Of a stretch of DNA of 64,000 nucleotides, positions 60,859 to 64,000 are shown one piece after another. Position 1 is the stretch's first letter; every line of letters begins with the position of its first letter. Source of the stretch: Roseiarcus fermentans (GTDB taxonomy: Bacteria > Pseudomonadota > Alphaproteobacteria > Rhizobiales > Beijerinckiaceae); NCBI RefSeq assembly GCF_003315135.1, contig NZ_QNRK01000004.1, positions 120,740 through 184,739 of the forward strand. Reading direction: 5' to 3'. The notes beneath the pieces were generated by a model, which worked only from the letters and a program-made list of their open reading frames with translations, searched no databases and was not told the DNA's origin. Position numbers and translations under genes: made by a program.

Positions 60859-61848
60859 ATGCCGACGATCCTGTCTCGGGCGGCGGCGGCCGCCGCGCTC
60901 GCGGTCACGGCGCTGGGCGCCTTCGCCTACGCCCCCGACAAGCCGCGCGCCGAGCTGGAGGCGGCCTATCCCGGCCAGTACCGTTCCGTCGACGGCGTGC
61001 GCCTGCGGCTGCGCGACACCGGCCCGCGCGACGGCGAGGCGGTGATCCTGCTGCACGGGTTCTGCGCCAGCCTCGACACCTGGGAGCCGTGGGCGCGGGC
61101 GCTGTCGGCGCGCTACCGGGTCATCCGCTTCGACCTGCCGGGCTTCGGGCTGACCGGCCCCGACCCCAGCGGCGACTATACCGACGCGCGCCAGGTGAAG
61201 ATCCTGGCCGACCTGATGGACGGGCTCGGCGTCGCCCGCGCGACCCTCATCGGCAATTCCATGGGCGGCCGGATCGTCTGGACCTTCGCAGCCCTTCATC
61301 CCGACCGCGTCACGCGCATGGTGCTGGTCTCCCCGGACGGATTCGCCAGCCCCGGCTTCGCCTACGACCGCGCGCCCGAGACGCCGCTCCTGATGCGGGC
61401 GCTGCCCTGGGTGGCCCCGGCCGGTCTCCTCAAGGCCGGCCTCGCCGCCGCCTACGGGCGCCCGGAGACCCTGAGCGACGCCACCCTGGCCCGCTACCGC
61501 GACCTCCTCATGGCGCCAGGCGTCCGGCAGGCGATCGTCGACCGCATGAGCCAGGCGATCCTGCACGACCCCGCCCCGACGCTGGCGCGCATCGAGGTCC
61601 CGACGCTGCTCCTCTGGGGCGAAAAGGACGGCGTCATCCCCATCGCCAACGCCGCCGCCTTCCAGCGCGCCTTGCCCCACGCCACCCTCGTGCGCCTGCC
61701 GAGCCTCGGCCATGTGCCGTTCGAGGAGGATCCGGTCGCCTCCTTCGACCCGCTGCGGCGCTTTCTGTCCGGCGACCCGCCGGCCGGAACCCGGACCGCG
61801 AGCGCGCGGCTTCCCGGCGCCGTCCGGGCGACGACCCGAACGCCGTGA
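60859..61848 (+). CDS. Alpha/beta hydrolase, probably exported or membrane-anchored
   Basis: A 329-residue alpha/beta-hydrolase. Residues 5-24 form a hydrophobic signal or anchor segment (AAAAAALAVTALGAFAYAP). The catalytic triad is visible: nucleophile Ser in LIGNSMGGRIVWT, Asp in LLWGEKDGVIPIAN and His in LPSLGHVPFEED; HGFCASLDTWEPW holds the oxyanion hole. The substrate is unknown; lipase, esterase or haloperoxidase-like activity are possibilities. The last ~25 residues are low-complexity. Confidence 0.88.
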   Translation: MPTILSRAAAAAALAVTALGAFAYAPDKPRAELEAAYPGQYRSVDGVRLRLRDTGPRDGEAVILLHGFCASLDTWEPWARALSARYRVIRFDLPGFGLTGPDPSGDYTDARQVKILADLMDGLGVARATLIGNSMGGRIVWTFAALHPDRVTRMVLVSPDGFASPGFAYDRAPETPLLMRALPWVAPAGLLKAGLAAAYGRPETLSDATLARYRDLLMAPGVRQAIVDRMSQAILHDPAPTLARIEVPTLLLWGEKDGVIPIANAAAFQRALPHATLVRLPSLGHVPFEEDPVASFDPLRRFLSGDPPAGTRTASARLPGAVRATTRTP

Positions 61849-61955
61849 AGCGGCGCCATTTCACCGAACCGGAGAATGGAACAAACCCGCCGGCGCGAAG
61901 TTGATCGGACCAATTCGTACGCCCGAGTGCGGGCGCATTGGAGGAGAGACAGCCT

Positions 61956-64000
61956 ATGCTGCTCGACGACTCCGGTTTGATCGGCGGCGTGGCCGCGCGC
62001 CAATCCGACCGCCCCTCGGCGGTCGAAATCAGCCGGGCGGAGAAATCCCGGCTGATCGCCCTGACGATCGCGCGCCGCGCGCCGGACGACCCGGACGGCT
62101 GGGCGCAGGTGGCAGGACAGATCGCCGCGCTCGCCCCGGACTTCGCGACCCTGCTGCGTTTTATCCGCGCCGAACCCGCCCTGGCGCCGGCCTATTTCGC
62201 GGTCGCGGCCCGCGTTCGCCCGCTGATCGAGACAAGCGGGCCTTCTACGCGCCTCCTCGTCAGCGCCGCGCGGGACCTCGCGACCGGGCGGACGCCTTCG
62301 ATAACGGACCTGACCGACGACGAGCGGCTGCGCGTCCGGCTTTACGAGCTTTGCCTCCTCGCCGGCGCGGCGAGCCCCTCGTCGACCGCCGCGGCGGCGG
62401 AGGATCTTTCGCTGCAGACGCCGGATGGACATTCTGCGCTCGTTCTTTTGTTGCTGAGAACGGGGCGCGTCGCTCCCAACCGGCTGCCCCTCGCCGTCAT
62501 CGCCGATTGGCCCGAGGACCGGCGGCGCGCGTTCTTCTGGCGCTATCTGGCCTTCCTGTTCCAGCGGCGGCTCGCGCCCCTGGCCGACCCGGCGAAGACA
62601 TTCCGGCTGGTCCTCGACCCCGAGGAGAAGGCGCGCGTCGTCCGTCTCATGATGCCGGGACAGTTCGCCGCGGCCAAGCGCGGCGGGCTCGAAGTCGTGC
62701 GCCCGACGATCCGGCGGACGGGTCTCCCGGCGACCCGCTGGTTCGACATCAGCCTGACGCTGCCGCGTCTGGCGTCGGTGGCGACGGTCGCCGCCTGGAC
62801 CGCGCTCGTGCGCAGCACGCTCGGCGCCTGTCAGGCGAGGGAATATCTCGGCCGCGCGGGCACCCTGCGCGCCATGACCCGACGCTTCGGCGCCGACGGC
62901 GTGCTCCATCTCTACCAGAAGTGGGGGGTGCGCTCGCTGTTCGAGCAGAGCCTCGACAACGGCGCGCGCAGCACCCGGCAGGTGCTCGAAAACTTCGCCG
63001 GACGCTATCCGCAGGTTCTGCCGCCGCAGGTGCTGGACAAGGTGAAAGCCTTCACTTGCGACCGCGACACGTTCGTCACGCTCGTCAACGACTATCTGCT
63101 GGGCCGCGCGCCGGGCGCGAATGCGGACATCGCCGAGATCGTGGCCGCGGCCTTCGAAGCGCCGCCGTCGGCGTTGCGCGGCGTCGTCGAGAGCGAGGCG
63201 GGCCGGCGGCTGGTGGCCGCGCTCGCCCAGTTCAAGATTCGTCACGGCGTCAATCTGATGCGCTCGATCGCGTTCGGCCGCGACGCGCCGCCGGGTCCCG
63301 CCGGCCTCGACGGCTATCTGTACGAGCTCCGCAACGCCTTCACCCTCGAACTCGCCATGCACGCCGCCCGCCACGACGGCCGGATGCCCGGCAGGAGCGC
63401 GCGGCGCAAGCTGTTCGACAGTTTCGTCATGCTCGAATTCGACAGCGAGCGCCTCCCGGCCGACCGGATCGAGGCGGCTTGCCGGCAGTTGCGCTCCGGG
63501 GCGGTGAGCCGGGTCAACGCCGCGCTCGAGGCTCAGGGCGGCGCCGAACGGCTCGACCCCGGCGACCTCGAGGCGCTCGCCAGGGACTGGCGCGACATCG
63601 AGCCGGTCGTCACCGTGCTGGCCCGGCTGAGCGACCCTGCGCGACGGGGAGGCCCGAGCCCTGAGGCGGCGCTGCTCGTCCTGCAAGCCGCCAAGGCCGC
63701 CGCGCGACGGAGTTTCATGGCGTTCAAGTTCGACCACGAGTCCGGACGGGGCCAGCTCGCCTTCCTGACCGAGGCGCAGCGCGCGGCCTGGAGGACGGCG
63801 CGCGCAAGAGTGCGGATCGGCGGCGCCGAGCAGCCGCGAAACGAGCCGCGACTCGAGGACCTGATGCGCCGTCTCGACGCCGATCTGGCGCATCTGCACG
63901 CGGGCGCGCCGGCCGGGAGCGCGAACCCGCCGCCTGCGCTTCGCGACGAAATGGCCGCGCTCGCCAGCGAGGAGATCAAGGCCAATCCGGCGATCGTGGC
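61956..64000 (+). CDS. Large unrecognised protein, truncated at the window end
   Basis: An open frame of 681 codons without a stop runs off the window. It starts MLLDDSGLIGGVAARQSDRP behind GGAGGAGAG at about 10 nt. The protein is leucine-, alanine- and arginine-rich, predicted mainly helical, with no signal peptide or membrane segment. Notable stretches are RRAFFWRYLAFLFQRRLAPL, TRRFGADGVLHLYQKWGVRS and CDRDTFVTLVNDYLLG. I traced every codon to the end and found no stop, with typical GC-rich third positions. No family is recognised. It lies 107 bp after the hydrolase. Confidence 0.85.
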   Translation, partial: MLLDDSGLIGGVAARQSDRPSAVEISRAEKSRLIALTIARRAPDDPDGWAQVAGQIAALAPDFATLLRFIRAEPALAPAYFAVAARVRPLIETSGPSTRLLVSAARDLATGRTPSITDLTDDERLRVRLYELCLLAGAASPSSTAAAAEDLSLQTPDGHSALVLLLLRTGRVAPNRLPLAVIADWPEDRRRAFFWRYLAFLFQRRLAPLADPAKTFRLVLDPEEKARVVRLMMPGQFAAAKRGGLEVVRPTIRRTGLPATRWFDISLTLPRLASVATVAAWTALVRSTLGACQAREYLGRAGTLRAMTRRFGADGVLHLYQKWGVRSLFEQSLDNGARSTRQVLENFAGRYPQVLPPQVLDKVKAFTCDRDTFVTLVNDYLLGRAPGANADIAEIVAAAFEAPPSALRGVVESEAGRRLVAALAQFKIRHGVNLMRSIAFGRDAPPGPAGLDGYLYELRNAFTLELAMHAARHDGRMPGRSARRKLFDSFVMLEFDSERLPADRIEAACRQLRSGAVSRVNAALEAQGGAERLDPGDLEALARDWRDIEPVVTVLARLSDPARRGGPSPEAALLVLQAAKAAARRSFMAFKFDHESGRGQLAFLTEAQRAAWRTARARVRIGGAEQPRNEPRLEDLMRRLDADLAHLHAGAPAGSANPPPALRDEMAALASEEIKANPAIV

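Noticed and set aside
61712-63664. A 650-codon plus-strand frame in the last 2 kb
   Set aside because: Arginine-rich out-of-frame shadow of the true frame that starts at 61956 and stays open to the window end.

Overview
The window is GC-rich chromosomal DNA from an alphaproteobacterium, most likely Hyphomicrobiales (Rhizobiales). This is inferred from the rpsF-rpsR-DUF2232-rplI order, ihfA followed by a MerR gene and tRNA-Pro, tmk-holB, a Rhizobium-type zinc asparaginase, an NDUFS4-like complex I subunit, an aspartyl-tRNA synthetase of the non-discriminating type and a PEPxxWA sorting signal. No CRISPR array, rRNA, integrase, transposase or prophage is visible.

Layout. 0-4.6 kb: 3' part of a huge repeat-built secreted or surface protein meeting an L,D-transpeptidase tail to tail. 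4.7-12.6 kb: aspS, a periplasmic serine hydrolase, the S6-S18-L9 ribosomal operon, a YciE/F ferritin-like protein and a PMT-type glycosyltransferase. 13-16 kb: two surface proteins sharing one N-terminal domain, one carried on an autotransporter barrel and the other on a PEP-CTERM-type anchor. 16-20.2 kb: hemerythrin-like protein with a repeat tail, SDR, ihfA, merR, tRNA-Pro. 20.4-26.6 kb: a small membrane protein, then a DUF2760 membrane protein followed by two divergent Hsp70s, the second ending in a DUF3731-like region. 27-31.7 kb: class I HMG-CoA reductase, DUF202, TAXI-type binding protein, and an HxlR regulator divergent from an NAD(P)-binding oxidoreductase with a perfect palindrome between them.

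32.3-34.2 kb and 38.7-39.5 kb are zones of decay: fragments of a beta-carbonic anhydrase and a glutathione S-transferase, an intact vapBC, and a MNT/HEPN toxin-antitoxin locus with a nonsense-interrupted toxin and a second collapsed copy. Between them lies the tight metG-tatD-MBL-M20 operon. 40-45 kb: a third Hsp70 (YegD-like) and a 1117-residue protein with four near-identical 116-residue repeats. 45-53.5 kb: zinc asparaginase, CBS-BON protein, Gly/Tyr-rich lipoprotein, SDR, a NYN-UDG-galM run and an FAH-YjbQ-HAD run. 53.6-57 kb: tmk-holB and rlpA. 57-58.6 kb: a gene-poor stretch with a likely small RNA terminator and a short HTH gene. 58.6-64 kb: ATP-grasp ligase, tRNA-Arg, complex I subunit, alpha/beta hydrolase, and a large unrecognised protein that runs off the end.

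The most promising under-described items are the DUF2760-Hsp70-Hsp70 module, with a third atypical Hsp70 nearby and no J-protein or GrpE, and the pair of surface proteins with exchanged anchors. Coordinates were refined by choosing starts with a Shine-Dalgarno sequence where one is visible; all family names come from reading motifs by eye, without database searches.
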